Shown: positions 63,993-64,000 of the stretch, piece by piece
Layout of the letters: every line of letters begins with the position of its first letter
How positions within the stretch are numbered: the first letter of the stretch is position 1
Origin: Oncomelania hupensis
Lineage: Eukaryota; Mollusca; Gastropoda; Littorinimorpha; Pomatiopsidae
Length of the DNA: 64,000 nucleotides
Assembly: GCA_036898135.1 (NCBI GenBank)
Contig: CM072522.1
Span: 10,067,186 to 10,131,185 of the forward strand
Direction of reading: 5' to 3'
Notes under the pieces: model-generated
What the model was told of the DNA's origin: nothing
Seen by the model: only the letters and a program-made list of their open reading frames with translations
The model's database searches: none
Made by a program: the position numbers and the translations under genes

Positions 63993-64000
63993 GTGAGGGT

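Overview
The window is eukaryotic genomic DNA with long introns and a very high load of young and old transposons. It carries parts of two conserved single-copy genes arranged head to head. Codon use, exon sizes, a 5S-derived SINE, RTE-type retrotransposons and many simple repeats fit a lophotrochozoan, most likely a mollusc; that placement is inference. No bacterial or organelle genes are seen.

Minus strand (32360 down to 477, continuing past base 1): the first nine coding exons of a Golgi alpha-mannosidase II (GH38, MAN2A family). Together they give 502 residues with every splice phase consistent: cytosolic tail and membrane anchor, coiled stem, low-complexity linker, then the N-terminal half of the catalytic domain. 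The enzyme trims mannose during N-glycan maturation. Its intron 4 is GC-AG, and its intron 5 is almost wholly a minisatellite whose units copy the exon 6 splice acceptor.

Plus strand (39560 to 63992, continuing past base 64000): ten exons of a prune-family DHH/DHHA2 phosphoesterase. They give 752 residues in phase, with a long acidic low-complexity extension after the enzyme part, as in long PRUNE2-like proteins. The two genes diverge from a 7.2-kb intergenic stretch at 32361-39559 that is full of RTE retrotransposon pieces. I see no sign that the two genes act in one pathway.

Mobile DNA fills the introns. I find: (a) nine fragments of one RTE-like non-LTR retrotransposon with a (ATAGG)n tail; (b) another LINE family with five 3'-end copies, four of them with visible target duplications or nested in other repeats; (c) ten short terminal-inverted-repeat elements starting with CA(G) and flanked by 5-6 bp direct repeats, several carrying small lysine-rich or zinc-finger-like ORF remnants; (d) one pogo/Tigger-like element (TA duplication) and one piggyBac-like element (TTAA); (e) a probable 2.2-kb solo LTR with a 5-bp duplication; (f) tRNA- and 5S-derived SINEs; (g) several minisatellites and microsatellites. 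Many insertions are nested, so their relative ages can be read directly.

The most unusual observations are the splice-acceptor-derived minisatellite, the LINE insertion at 54863-55501 whose 5' end is an inverted copy of its own target flank, and the family of 5-6 bp target-duplication elements.
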